Shown piece by piece: positions 1-11,066 of a DNA stretch of 64,000 bases (position 1 is the first letter of the stretch; every line of letters begins with the position of its first letter). The DNA is taken from the NCBI RefSeq assembly GCF_000006565.2, contig NC_031474.1:4375662-4439661 (forward strand). Reading direction: 5' to 3'. The translations under genes were made by a program, and so were the position numbers. Below the pieces are notes generated by a model. That model saw nothing but the letters and a program-made list of their open reading frames with translations, did no database searches and had not been told where the DNA came from. Origin of the DNA: Toxoplasma gondii ME49. Lineage: Eukaryota > Apicomplexa > Conoidasida > Eucoccidiorida > Sarcocystidae.

Positions 1-299
1 TCTTGGGCAGCGGGGAGAACTGCAGTCTGTTGCCACCCGTCGCCAGGAGGAGGCGCTTTGGCAGGAAGCATCGCGAGAAGGACAAGGAAGTTTTCTTTCG
101 TCATTTCTGCCGGCTGCTCTCCTACGCCAACAAAGAGGGAGGCGCTCCCGGAGAGCGAGTTGGAGTCGAAACACCGCGAGGCCCCTGGACTTCTGGTGAT
201 TGCCTCTCCGAGAACAAATGGGAGGTCCTCGGCACAGCGAATTTCGTAGCGATTTGAAACCTGGACTCCACACTTGAGAATCAGATCCAAGGCGCGCTG
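1..299 (-). CDS. exon of the unknown minus-strand gene, open to the window edge
   Basis: Frame QRALDLILKCGVQVSNRYEI is open for the whole 299 bases and carries no stop to the window edge. It joins in phase 0 to the exon 1208..1269. The acceptor reads CAGCAG on the minus strand, so splicing could use either AG and include or drop one glutamine. No domain recognised. Confidence 0.6.
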
Positions 300-3200
300 C
301 TGGAGAACAGAGAGAACACGAGACGTGGGGGACATGAACCTTCACCTCAGAAAAACACGTTCACAGAAAAACCTAGAAATGCCATTCGACGCGTAAATGG
401 ATCCTTTAGAGCTTCGAAGGCGTCACCTTTGGCTGCTCAGCCTCGTGGTAGCTTGTAGTCTGGCGAGCAAGCGTGGAAGCCGCGGTTCTCTTGATATACT
501 CAGTCCAGCCTCCATTTGCACACGAACACTTGTGGCCTCTATCTTCTGTTTCGCTCTGTCTTCTCGTTCTTCTCCTCTTCGTCTCTTTCTCTAGGTTTTG
601 AGGTGTGTGGCGCATGCAGGGGAAAGTCAAGACCTCGCAGTTCGGCTCCCTCCACAAACACACATCCACTGTGCCTCCTACGTGATCCGTGCGTACCCAT
701 CAGCTAATTACCAGCTTGCACGTGAAAATACGGTTTCGTACCTCTGTGGAGAAACGTCTCTGTACAACTACGTTCTATCGACACCTGTGGACTCGCCTCT
801 ACGCGAAGGCAGTGAAAGGAAAGCGAAGCAAGTGAGGAAGGGAAGAGAAGGGGAGGGCTCAGCAGATAAAAGAGAGGAGACATGCCTTCGCGTTTGGGAG
901 CAGGCCGAACTAAACCTCGATCGCATATGGGTGAGAGCAGAGCCACATGCCGCCGCGCAAACGAGTTCATTGACCGGACAGATGTTCTGCATTTGAGACG
1001 CAAAACGACGTTCACCTATCCACGTCCAGGCCCGAACGTAACATGTGTAACCGAGTTTCGATTTAGATGCACATATGGGCACAATTCATCCTTGTACGGT
1101 TTGTACCTACTTGACTCCTCAGTTTAAGTTAAGGAGCCCTTTGTTTATGGCTTGGACGCTTTTAAACGGCAAAAGCGTCGCTTCGCTCGGCCGTCTCTCT
1201 AACGCACCTTGAATGCAGCGTAGAGCACGCAGTCTCGCCGACTCTCGGCGGCGGCGAAGAAGATGAATGCTGACAGAGAAGAAAACAAGAGCTAAGGAAC
1301 ACAACAATCACAGACTGTTTGTCAAGGCGCAACGCCTGGACTGTCGCCACAAAGAAACGTCCGCAGAAACCTCTTCTAAGAGCCTTGGAAAAACACATAT
1401 ACTTAATCGAAAACTGGACGAAGCCACCGACGCCGGAAGGACTAAGCTGTCCCCTTACACAGAAGTGGACCATTCGGGAGTCCACTCTCGTTGACGCAGA
1501 TTGATAGACCGAAGGATTTCGCACACACGAACACTGGGAAGCAGAGAAAAGTTCCAAGCAAATAAACGAGAGATTGGAGAAACGGGCGAAAAAACGAGTC
1601 GACCTGTCGGGCAGAAACGAAGTTCGCAGCAGTGCACGCATTTGTTTCGGGGAACGCAGAAGGACAGGATACTTCGAAAGAGAAAAGAGAAAATCCTGAC
1701 CCGCCGAGTCTTCGTAGCGAAGGAGAAAGTAGCGCGGGCGACCGTCGGTCACATGCTGCTGAAGGAGCGCTGAAAAAGTACGCATGAAAAGCATGTTGTG
1801 TCCTACGTGAGAAGAACAATCTCATAAACACTCGCGGTTAAGGAGAGACGAAATCTCTTTTCCTTCAGACACAGGCCACAGAACGCAGACCTCAACCGCG
1901 CACCACGGCGACTCTCTATACATCTGGAGAGAAATACGCACACAGGCACATCTGCAGCTTTACCAAGGAGTCCAGAAAGATATCCGTCTCTCTATGCATC
2001 TACTCTGCAAGTACAGAAATGTCTATATACACATATATGCATAGCTGTCGATCTATCAAACGCACAGACACCTAATCCGTACATCTAATCAGAAACACAC
2101 ACAAACATGTATCTATCTATGCATGTATTTACACAAACACACGTACATAAATATATGCATATGGCTGCTTGCCTTTAAACGAACACGATGAAGCGTGGAT
2201 CTTCCGGTACAAGCAAAAAGCTAGTAGTAGGTTGCCGCACACACAACTCAAGTCTGCTTTCTCAGCGAAAACGAAGTTTCCTCTAGGAATGTTTGCCTAG
2301 AAACCCCCTCTTTAGCAGAGTAGGCAAGACACCCAAAGACCCGTCGCGGCGTTTTCTCGCTGTTATTCACACTTTCATTCTTCTCTTCGATTTGCGCTCC
2401 CGTCGTGACCACCCGTCGGCTGGCTACCGGCGGGTCTGTATCCCGACAAGCCGCTTCTCTAGGCAGGCATGCACACGAACAAAAGCACCTTGCTTCTCCT
2501 CTTACCTGGAGTGTCATGGATACAGGGTAGCGCGACAAGCGTTGAATCTTCGTCGTCGATGAACTGAGAGAGCAGGGAAGGACACTCACAACCTGCGACC
2601 TATCCCCCAGCTAACTCGTGTTTGCTTGGAACCTCTGTACCACCCGATATGAAGCCTTGTTCGAAGAACAGAGCAACAGCTGTGCATGGTAGACACTGGC
2701 AGTTGAAAGCACGATTCTGGGAACCATGATCGCGTGGCTTCTGGAACGTTCGTTTCATGAAAAAAAAAACGGCGAGAAGGGCAGTTCTCTAAAAGAGAAG
2801 AGATGTTTTCAAAGAACTAAGCGTCGAACATTCAGAACCGAGTCCTTCATGTTTCGGGGTCTCCCGCCTAATTAGTTTTCAAAAGGCCACCTGTAGACGA
2901 ATGCCATCTTAAATATCTGCACCACGTGTACACTTGAATACAGAGGGCAAAGCAAACGTAGTAGTAAAAAGGGGCGTTTATGAGCATCTTACAATTTCAA
3001 TACAGGCGATCTCGCCCTTTCGGAACTCTTCCAATTGTTCCTGAAAAGAGAGAGAAAACCACGCGCTCATGAACAGTGCCGCAGAGAGGCATTCAAACAA
3101 CAGCTACAGAAAGCTTCAACAAATAAGTGAACACACACAAATATAGGTAGATAGACAGATGGATAGTAGATAGATACGGAGACAGATACATATAGATGGA

Positions 3201-6106
3201 TAAAGACATACAGATATACATAGACAAATATAGGTGGATAGATATAGATAGAAATATATAGATAGATCGACTGGAATGAAACGATATACGTGTATATGGA
3301 GGTGACCATAGGTAGGGCTGGGGTAGGGTTTACGATACAGAGAGACACAGACTAGTCGATCCACCGGCAGAAACGTGAGTATAGTAAGAACGGGGACTGG
3401 GGGAACAAGAGAGTTGCCACAGAAGGGCGTTTGTTTTGCGTGGCTGGCAATCTTTGAAAAAAGGTTCGCCGACGCTCGCAATGCCAGCGAAACGATCTTC
3501 CACTTTCTTGTCGGCGACTTACACTGAACGAGTTGTCTACTGTCAAAGGGACCTGTGGTGACACGGCTGTCGAATCACGAAACACATATCAGAAGGAGAA
3601 ATGAAGTTTCTTTTCATACATCGCAGAGCGACTTTTCTGGATTTTTCTCTTTTTCACAAAAGACTTGGATCCGGAAAAAACGGAGGACCCGCGGGAAAAA
3701 TCACATTCACCTGCGTTTGTGAAACACACTCGTTCTACATTTCGACTCTTCTTGGTGACTTCCTCGGTTTTACAGTGGAAATGGAAGTTAGCGGTTCTCC
3801 AATCGGCTGTTCGGGTGAGACTGAGGCGGCTAGAGACTCGAAGTGAGCGAAGAATCAAAAAGAGCAACTTTTCCTCAGAGGATTCGTGGGACACAAAGTG
3901 CGTACAGTGTATTGGCCTTCTCGCCCTAAAACAAATGGCGATCCAATGAAAACACCCCTCAATGCCCTGAAACCAAAGGCAACAAGAAAATCCAGGAAAA
4001 CAGGCCCCGAACGAATGGAGACACAGCCGTAAGAGCACAGAACAGACCTCCCCTCTTTCTCGACACCCGACAACCCTACAAGCAGCAAATGCAGGCAAGC
4101 CGCTGCGCCGCCGGAAATGGAGACAGAATTTGACCGACGGATCTTCGTGCTGCCAACGGTCACCTCAAGAGTGAAGAAATGCTTCTCAGCGTCTAGAGAC
4201 GTCGGTGGCAAAGAGAGGAAGCAACAGAGAGGCGAGGGAAAAGGCGACGTAGGAAAAACAAAGAGTGTTGCAAAGTGAGGGATGAGAGACGGAAGACGAT
4301 AAGAGCGAAGGGGAGAAGAAAAACGGAAAAACTCACGCGATTTTGCTTGCCCACTTTCGAGCGCGGACAGCCGAGGAGGTAGAATCTGTAAAAACAAAGT
4401 CGTGAAAGAACGAGATCGAAATATATTTTTTGACAAAGCAGAAAGAGGGAGATAAAAAGACAAGTTGGACAGCGCAGCAAACGCAAAGAAGAAAAGGAAC
4501 GAGATGGGTGGAGAATCGAAGCATCTCTCGATGTAGCAAGGCAGAAACACTTTCCTTGTCAAAAACCCTCTGCTCATAGTTTCCCATTCAAGGAATTTAT
4601 TCACAAACACATAGACACGGAGACAGTCAAATTTACAAACATATATATCCATATCTATACCTATATCCATATATATATATATATATATATTGCAAATATG
4701 AAGTATGGACATGTAGGCATACGCACTCCCTATTCTGTGAACAGGGAAAGTCTTCTAGACTCTGTTCCTGGAAACTAAGAGCCTCCTTAGTCGCGGAAAA
4801 AGTTTCAGGCGCCCACCGGAGGACCTGCCGACTGGAACAAAGGAAGAACAGCGAATGTTGCTTTTTCGAGTTTACTCAAAAGAACACTTCCGGAGGGAGG
4901 AACAAAGAGTCTTGCGACGCCTCTGGGCGTCACGAGGAAACAAGCTTGACAATTGTGTGTGGAGAGACAACCAGGCTCTCCTTTGCCTTCAAGTCATCTT
5001 TAATTTTTCTTTTCCACGGTTAAAAGCCTCCTTATAATTTTTCCATTTGTCGTAGAACGTACACGGTCGTAGGAGAGGCAGAAGTCGTCGGCGCGAGGCT
5101 TTTGCGGCTGCACGCGACAGGCCTGACGCTGAGCTCGTCGAAAGGCTTCCACCGTGAGCAATTCCTGAATAAAACCGACGCAGCGGAGTAGTAGTACCAA
5201 CAGGAAAGCGAAAGAACATAGCCAGACGAAAGCGAAGCAAGGTAACAGCGAACAGAAAACGAAGAGGAAACAGAGAGAAGAGAGAGAAGCGCGAGAAAAC
5301 GAAGAGAGGGGAACAAGAGAAACGTCAGCGGCGCATCAGAGAAAAAGCGGAGACGCAGACACAAACACGAAAAGGAGAGAGCGAACACGGAAGCCAAGAA
5401 GGATATCCACGAGAGATCAAACTTTTACCTTCTTGCTAGCGTAGTACTCTTTCACAGGACGAGAGAAACGCAGGGAAATCCGAAGAAACCAAGCAGCGTA
5501 ATCGACGAACGTTCGTCGGCACGGAGAGCAGACTGCCGCAGGAGTCCAGGAAATGACTGCCCTGAAAATTTGTGGACATGAAAGACAGAAAACGTCAAAA
5601 AACACAAACAAGCACACATACACTATAGAGACTATCTGTACACACACTCCTGCATATATATATATATATATATATATATGGATATATACATAGTTGCATA
5701 TATAGATGTATAAATACATATATATATATACATATATATACATATACATATAAATATATATACATTTATACATATGCATATGTGTAGGCGGAAGTGGAAG
5801 TATGCAGGGATACGACTGAGAAAAGTGTTGAGGCAGTGGGCTGAAAATGCATTTTCTCGTTGAAAAGGAACACAGCGGTCGACTTGAAGGACACTGAAAT
5901 TACTGCATTTGAGCGGCACTCGAAATAGACTGACAGGAACAAAACAACGAATCGATCGAACCACTCTTTCGCCGAAAAAAACAAAGACAACAGCAAACAG
6001 AGACAAGGACATATGCATGTTCGACGGAAGAAACGCATCCTATATAGTCAGTTAAGGGGGCCGGAGGTAAAAGGGGTAAGCCAACATACAGAAATCCACA
6101 AACACA

Positions 6107-6149
<43 letters not shown>

Positions 6150-7739
6150 TCGACAAGTAGAAAGGTAGGTACATCTATGAGTGTGTGTTAAGAATCACAC
6201 ATGGTGAGCGGAGACTTCCAGGTGCGGATCTGTGTTTGGCATTTCTTGGCGTCGATTTGTGTCTGTCCTTGGCCAGCAGTCCGTGTCAATGAGCCGTGTT
6301 TCTCAGTTTCGTGAACGAGTGTAGCTGGTTCAGAGCATCGAAAGGTGACCACGGAAATGGGAGACAAATGCGCGTTCCGTGAGCGAGAAAGAAGTAGTAG
6401 AGGCACGCGTCTTGCTCGGAAAGCGAATCTTGTACAGCGCCCACCATTCCGGGGAATTTGATTCGACGTCAAGACGAAGAAGGAAAATGCGTGGAAAGTT
6501 CTCAACTGCGAGTTTTCCGAGTCTGTCGAATCGCGCGTCCAGCGAGTCCCCCTCAAAAGGCAAGGACTCTTCGAGAGAAAGCGAACCTGAAGAAGCGCAA
6601 CCCAAACGCTCTGCAGAAGGCACTTCAGACGCACCACCTCTGAACATGGAAAACGACGTGAGGCGTTGACCCCGACGCCTGCCACAAACTCCGTCGAAAA
6701 AGGGGAACCGAGACGTCGAAAAGACGAAGGCGTCGACACTTGTCTGAGAGCGGAATGCTCTCGTCGATGCACTCCGACACCTGAGCTTCAGCTGGGCATG
6801 CACATCTCTCGGTAGAAAGCGAAGACAAGAATTCTTCCCCCCATTTCAGCACATGAGCTCTGTGACAGAATCGGAGGAACGATCCGTAGGGGAAGTCCTC
6901 AAATTTCTCAGGCATGAACTCTGTTGTACACATGCATACACGTATCTTTATATATATATATATATATATGCGTGAATGTACACATGCATACGTCTATACG
7001 AAAGAATAGAGACGCTTTCGTTGTGAATGCCTTTCTTTTTTTCCGGAGCATGCGTTGGGTTTCTTTGTGTTTCTGTGTTGAGTGCTGTCGTGTCCGTTCT
7101 CTTGGTCGTTTCGACGCCCCAAGGAAGAAGAACGGAAGGCGAGATCCGCAGACGACAGCGAAACAAAAGAGAGCGCGACAGAAGACGCAGACAAGGCCGA
7201 AACCGTGACCTCAACAGCAGCTGCAGATGGTAAAGATAGACTCGAAGAACGGCGCGAAGAAAGGCACATATGCGAGAAACGTGATTCCTACACGTTGTTT
7301 CATCAAAAGAAACCGCGACGAGCTCATCCACGCAAGCACTGGAGGAGAGCGTCGCAAGTTTCTTTTCGAGAGCTTCTTCCACGGTCGCGCGAGGTGGCTT
7401 CTGTGTTTCCAAGTCTTGTCGACCTCCGTCTCTGTTCCTCTCCTCCACCCGAACAAAGTCCTCGCCATCCTCCGTTCCCGGGGAACAGAAAATCGTGTCT
7501 TTCACTTGCCCTTTCCGCTTCGAAAGCAGGTTTCGACCTTCATCTGTGAAAGAGCTGGAGTCGACACGCTCTGCTCTCCGTCGCGAGGAAGAACTTGAAG
7601 AATCAGATTTTTCAGGTTCAGCAGAAGTAACTATTCGCTCTTCTCGAACGTCTTCCTCTTTTTCATGTTGTTTCTCTTGCAGAGATTCTTCCTCCACGAC
7701 ACCTGGCGACTCCGGCTGAGAGTCGGACAGCGACGACAT
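1..7739 (-). CDS. multi-exon protein of unknown function, 3' end beyond window
   Basis: I do not recognise this protein. Nine exons join in one frame on the minus strand: 5429..5561, 5063..5164, 4337..4385, 4080..4192, 3523..3552, 2993..3040, 2506..2563, 1208..1269 and 1..299. Each has an AG acceptor and a GT donor (GTAAAA, GTACGT, GTGAGT, GTAGGG, GTAAGT, GTAAGA, GTAAGA, GTGCGT), and the phases match at all eight joints, giving about 300 continuous residues. The middle part alternates strands (for example TLEVTVGSTKIRR and IACIEIFIDDEDSTLVALP) and ends in FIFFAAAESRRDCVLYAAF followed by a helix. That could be a C2- or PH-like beta-sandwich, but this is only a guess. The 5' part is less certain. 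An ATG at 7739 opens an acidic, Ser-rich N-terminus, and an exon starting at 6920 (FMPEKFEDFPYGSF) is likely, but their joins to 5561 are unresolved. The protein continues past position 1. Confidence 0.6.
3119..3300. repeat. degenerate GATA/GACA tetranucleotide repeat
   Basis: A run of gata, gaca, tagata and similar units in an intron of the unknown minus-strand gene. Both long minus-strand ORFs across it translate to low-complexity Tyr/Ile/Ser protein, so it is not read as coding. Confidence 0.8.
3523..3552 (-). CDS. 30-nt micro-exon of the unknown minus-strand gene
   Basis: Between a CCACAG acceptor and a GTAAGT donor lie ten codons (VPLTVDNSFS). Both ends are phase 0, matching the exons at 4080..4192 and 2993..3040. 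Skipping it would keep the frame, so alternative inclusion is possible. The assignment rests on splice-site quality and phase only. Confidence 0.5.
4669..4691. repeat. (TA)n microsatellite
   Basis: Perfect AT dinucleotide run in an intron of the unknown minus-strand gene. Confidence 0.9.
5654..5679. repeat. (TA)n microsatellite
   Basis: Perfect AT/TA run followed by a degenerate tatata-rich tail to about 5780. Intronic, just upstream on the minus strand of the exon ending at 5561. Confidence 0.9.
6108..6147. repeat. (TA)20 microsatellite
   Basis: Forty uninterrupted bases of TA, the longest perfect dinucleotide run I saw in the window. Likely length-variable between isolates. Confidence 0.95.
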
Positions 7740-10588
7740 CTTCAAGGGAAAAGCAGTGGACGCGGATAAACTGCTAGGAGAGAAAACGAGGAACTGGGTA
7801 CGAATGGCTCCGCCAGATTTTACACAAGCATATATATATATATATATACATATACATCGATACATATATCTACACATATATTATCTACTTATATACACAT
7901 ATATTATCTAAATATACATACATATATATCAACATTAGATACATACACATATATATGTACATATGTGTATACACACATATAAATATATATATATATATAT
8001 ATATGCATATATATGCGTATACATGTATGTGAGTACACGAAGGATAAACGACTAGAGGAAGAGAACGCCGTCAGAGTCAAAGAGTATCAAAGGTGGTTGA
8101 CTGGAGATGCTTTCTTTGTTATTTTCAGTGGGGTATTCTGAGACGGAAGACATGCCTTCGAAAGAGAGCCTGCTTCTCAGGTTTGTCGTGAACATTTACT
8201 CAAGAGAAGACGCTGAAAATTCGATCACAAGCTGCCGGTCAAATGTGGTCTCCTTGAAAGACACTTCATTTCACGCTGGTCTTTTGAGCTAGTCTTTTGA
8301 ACCTTTATCGGACTCGGCGCTCGAATGGTTGTCAAGCTGGGCAAGAAACCCAGAGAGCGGTTGGGAGAGAACTTCTAGTTCGATCGGATTGTCGAACGCC
8401 GCTCTGAAAGGGAGGTCGCAGGCCCTTTGCGGAGCGTCTCTGTGTTCAGAAGATAAAGCAGACACGAACGACGAGAAGGCGCGAAACGCACGGAGCGGTC
8501 GAGGCGCGACCCTCGCCTCTCAACAAACGTGAAGCGTCCTCGCTATGATTTCCCTTTGCTCTGAACACCTTGTAGGTGGCGATTAAAGAGCCTTCTCTCG
8601 AAGATATAGAGGTGAAAAGGCCTTTCTGGCAGTGAGGCGTGGATTGTTTCAGAAGTCTCATCGCAGGTGTACACTCGGTCTCTGAAGGGGCTTTTCTGCC
8701 AACGCGAGACTTTAGACAGTCTACTGGTGGGTCGGCACCGGGGAGAAAAAAGGGTCGAGAGGAGCAAGAAAACATCAGAACGCATTGACAGAGAAGAGAG
8801 AGGAAGGAAAACCCACGGCAGAAGCCAAGATGAGGACTGTGTAGCCGGTGTGGATCGAGAAAGAAACGCACAGAGAGAACCCGACAGGTCCCTCGCACTG
8901 CAGAGGGACGGCGGAGCTAAGAGCAAACAGCGGAGATTCCTCAGAAGACCGCAACGACAACAAAGAAAGTTAAGAAATGGAAGAAAAGTTGTCTGGCTGG
9001 CGTCCGGATGCGAATGCGGTAAGCAGGGAAAGTCCTGCTGGAGACAGGAACGGTAGCTGGGACGGTCCCGGCGGAAAAGTGGAATTTTTAAACAGCTGAT
9101 TCCCCGAAAAATTCCTTTTTTGCGCCGCTTTGCGGCAGACAATAATGCTCATTTGAACTATAATAAAGAAAGTAGATGCATTTTACGAGATCTTGGCGCG
9201 TGCACTGCTGTTGCAAATGGGGGCTGGCACCAAGCGCACGGAGCGCGAGGGCACCCCCCAGCTTCTGCGAAGCTCCGAGAGAGTGTTCAGGGCGTGGTAT
9301 TGTGGCGACAGAGAGGAATTCCTTCTCTATTCCACTCCATGTTGACACAGGCCGGCAGTTAGGAGGCCATTCGCTCCTCAGAGAAGGGAACTCGATGCGG
9401 CAAAGGCTAACGAGCAACCGAGAACGTTGGTGGAGAAGTCAAAAATCTGTAGGGTTCCAGTTGACAAAATTCCAACATCTAACGAGACAAGCTGGTTGAC
9501 GGTTTTGGACGAAATTACTTTCCACAGCGCATAACGAGCCTCAAAATTACGTTCAAGATTTACCGCGATGTGAGAAACGTTCGAAAGAAGTCTGTCAAGC
9601 TGGAAATGTGTTCGTTTCATGATATGCATTAGGAAAACTCAAACCTGTTCCTTGTGACTGGAGTTTCACACGCTGTGCGTAGTAACACCGAGGAAGCCAC
9701 TTCGTATCTGCGTAGAGTGACGGGACACAAACCCAACCTGCTATAGTCAGCAATATCTTGGAGGAGTGTTTCTTCGCAGAGAGTTGTCAATCTAGCATGC
9801 GAAATGGAAGTGTTCCATGAAGTCTACCTGGAAGAAGGGGCTTGACACGAATGTCGCAAGTGCACACTTAGAAGTCGCAGCAGTACCTGCGAGCACCGGA
9901 CCGTTGTCGAGTTCTCGACATTTTCTGGAGGAGGCAAAGGGGATACCGCACTCTGCTTCATCTGTTGCTCATCAGGAGTGATCAAAGTGAGCTTTGTATC
10001 GGGTTTCTCGGCGGCTAGTGTGAGGCTGAAGCCGAGAACGCAAGGAAAACGAACAATGATTGATTTGGGTCAAACGCGGAAAAAACAGTTCTGCATCACC
10101 AACGGTTCAGTTTCAGCAAAACAGGGAAGCCAACGATGAGGGTGCTGCCTGATCTAAGACACCTAAAATTTACAAGGCATCTCTTTGTGGTACTTCCTTG
10201 GTAACATGGTTTACTTTCGACCGGACAAACACTACTAGTGAACAGGAGTGGAGAGGGGCACGATGGGTGTGTCGCGCTGTCTGTCCACGAGAAAAACCAC
10301 TCATGTGTCTTTGTTTCCTGCAGAGACGGACAGTTTTACGTGGCAGGGAAAAGGATCTACCTCAGAGTCAATAAGACGCGACATGTCTTTCATCCGTGGG
10401 CGCTTGGCCCAAGCCGTAGCGTCCCGGTAGTGAACGCGGTATGTGCTGCTGATTTTTCGCCCGGGTGGCCTACGATTTTCCATGTGTCTTTCAACGCGAA
10501 AAAGGCCGTGGAATCAGTCGCTTCTCTTGGGAACCTGCAAAACAAAAAAAAATAACGGAACAGCCCCACAGTGAAGAAACACTAGAAA
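7740..10588. other. intergenic region without a supported gene
   Basis: Contains (TA)n runs near 7831-7850 and 7980-8004 in a 200-bp AT-rich block. From 8300 to 9060 the minus strand is pyrimidine-rich, as coccidian leaders often are. A short minus-strand frame at 9378-9629 (RLLSNVSHIAVNLERNFEAR) reads like protein but has no convincing splice sites or homology. A plus frame at 10238-10555 is open but featureless. I see no definite gene. Confidence 0.5.
10544..10552 (-). terminator. probable RNA polymerase III terminator of the tRNA-Cys array
   Basis: Nine consecutive A on the plus strand are T9 on the transcribed minus strand, about 37 nt downstream of the last tRNA. A weaker T4 starts at the discriminator base itself (10589-10586). 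No T run of four or more lies between the three tRNA copies. Confidence 0.55.
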
Positions 10589-10660
10589 AGGGCGCGCACG
10601 GAATTGAACCATGAACCTGCCGATCTGCAGTCGGCCGCTCTACCATTGAGCTACACACCC
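10589..10660 (-). tRNA. tRNA-Cys (GCA), copy 1
   Basis: A 72-nt cloverleaf read on the minus strand. The acceptor GGGTGTG pairs with CGCGCCC (two G-U pairs), D-stem GCTC pairs with GAGC, and anticodon stem GCCGA pairs with TCGGC around loop CTGCAGA with anticodon GCA. T-arm is CATGG/TTCAATT/CCGTG and base 73 is U, as usual for cysteine tRNA. The B box is GGTTCAATTCC. No encoded CCA and no intron. This is the last of three copies in the transcription direction and the only one followed by a T run. Confidence 0.97.
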
Positions 10661-10790
10661 TGTCGACCAGCTAACGAGTTAGCTTGCTTCTTTCCAGAAG
10701 ACCGCGACAGAGGTGAGGCAGTCTCATCCTGTAACTGGCAAACCAGACAACAAATTAACCCACAGAAGTCCGATTCTCAAGCGTCTGAGA

Positions 10791-10862
10791 AGGGCGCGCA
10801 CGGAATTGAACCATGAACCTGCCGATCTGCAGTCGGCCGCTCTACCATTGAGCTACACACCC
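10791..10862 (-). tRNA. tRNA-Cys (GCA), copy 2
   Basis: Identical over all 72 nt to copy 1, with the same stems, GCA anticodon and U73. The 130-bp spacer to copy 1 is nearly identical to that between copies 3 and 2, so the array arose by tandem duplication of a unit of about 203 bp. The 3' flank on the transcribed strand is TTCTC, not a T4 terminator. Confidence 0.97.
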
Positions 10863-10994
10863 TGTCGACCAGCTAACGAGTTAGCTTGCTTCTTTCCAGA
10901 AGATCGAGACAGAGGTATGGCATCCGCTCATCCTGTAACTGGCAAACCGGACAACAAATTAACCCGCAGAACCCCCATTCTCAAACGTCTGAGA

Positions 10995-11066
10995 AGGGCG
11001 CGCACGGAATTGAACCATGAACCTGCCGATCTGCAGTCGGCCGCTCTACCATTGAGCTACACACCC
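10995..11066 (-). tRNA. tRNA-Cys (GCA), copy 3
   Basis: Identical to the other two copies and the first in the direction of transcription. Its flank shares the motif gctaacgagttagc with the others and then diverges, marking the end of the duplicated unit. No T4 run separates it from copy 2. Confidence 0.97.

Noticed and set aside
6948..7300. Continuation of the acidic minus-strand frame into an Arg/Leu-rich segment
   Set aside because: The composition changes abruptly and looks like intron read-through; no donor could be fixed with confidence.
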